This document shows, piece after piece, positions 5,962-6,007 of a stretch of 6,007 nt of DNA. The notes beneath the pieces are model-generated. The model was not told the DNA's origin and did no database searches. It saw only the letters and a list, made by a program, of their open reading frames with translations. This DNA is from Myxococcales bacterium (GTDB taxonomy: Bacteria > Myxococcota > Polyangia > HGW-17 > SLPX01). The position numbers and the translations under genes are program-made. The stretch is taken from the NCBI GenBank assembly GCA_007131745.1, contig SLPX01000301.1, positions 1 through 6,007 on the forward strand, in the 5' to 3' direction. Position 1 is the first letter of the stretch; each line of letters opens with the position of its first letter.

Positions 5962-6007
5962 CCGGCTCGCTCCGCCGGATGCAGGTGGCGGAATCGCATT
6001 CTCCACC
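5962..6007. other. Pair of small hairpins at the window edge
   Basis: CCGGC (5962-5966) and GCCGG (5974-5978) form a 5-bp stem with a 7-nt loop. GGTGG (5984-5988) and CCACC (6003-6007), with inner GAAT and ATTC around CGC, form a second stem broken by a small internal loop. On the minus strand they precede a pyrimidine-rich stretch with runs of six T (about 5939-5946 and 5924-5931). They could therefore end a minus-strand transcript that enters from beyond the window. The T runs are not directly next to the stem, so a classical terminator is unproven. Confidence 0.25.

Larger units (their letters stand above)
5704..6007. other. Non-coding upstream region of the kinase operon
   Basis: This stretch of about 300 nt holds no convincing gene on either strand. 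Plus-strand frames running in from the kinase gene are antisense shadows. It contains the weak promoter near 5720-5748, a G-rich segment with a T7-promoter-like string at 5792-5805, a polypurine tract at 5892-5951 (plus strand), and two small GC hairpins at 5962-5978 and 5984-6007. Its texture differs from the flanking coding DNA. The gene that would lie beyond 6007 is not visible. Confidence 0.6.

Noticed and set aside
5981..6007. Start of a tRNA-Leu gene (CAGGTGGCGGAAT resembles the 5' end and D-stem of many Leu tRNAs)
   Set aside because: The next bases (CGCATTCTCCACC) lack the GG pair and TAGAC-like D-loop expected after it, and they pair back on the preceding bases as a hairpin. The window ends before the rest could be judged.

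Overview
This window carries four genes in two converging pairs. On the plus strand there is the 3' part of a repeat-containing membrane protein with a TPR domain, followed by a complete AbgT-family transporter. On the minus strand a large Ser/Thr protein kinase is followed at once by a small histidine kinase without a sensor domain. Base composition looks roughly balanced by eye (not computed). The kinase carries the catalytic-loop variant HRDVSPSN and a C-terminal DUF4388/PATAN-like region, and the first gene places a TM segment and an acidic Pro/Glu linker ahead of TPRs. These styles are familiar from myxobacteria and other bacteria once grouped as Deltaproteobacteria. The window therefore suggests a signalling-rich member of that grouping, though not a GC-rich classical Myxococcus. 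This is inference from gene style; no taxonomic marker is present.

Layout: positions 1-1064 hold the open-ended repeat/TM/TPR protein, whose first visible part is a nearly perfect 54-bp tandem repeat. Positions 1065-1269 are a spacer with a possible promoter. Positions 1270-2832 are the AbgT-type transporter. A 9-nt gap separates its stop from the stop of the oppositely oriented histidine kinase (3597 to 2842). That gene lies 12 nt downstream of the Ser/Thr kinase (5691 to 3610), so the two kinases almost certainly share one transcript. Positions 5692-6007 are non-coding as far as can be seen. They hold a possible weak promoter, a T7-promoter-like string, a polypurine tract and edge hairpins.

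The two kinase genes look like one signalling unit: a soluble Hanks-type kinase with a C-terminal DUF4388-like module, co-expressed with a cytosolic histidine kinase that has only HisKA and ATPase domains and must receive its signal from a partner. No response regulator is visible. The transporter is probably independent of the kinases. It retains all the family's functional residues that I can place, and no p-aminobenzoyl-glutamate hydrolase genes (abgA/abgB) are in view. I see no mobile element, CRISPR array or defence system. The best candidate for something under-described is the kinase pair, followed by the repeat-expanded TPR membrane protein.
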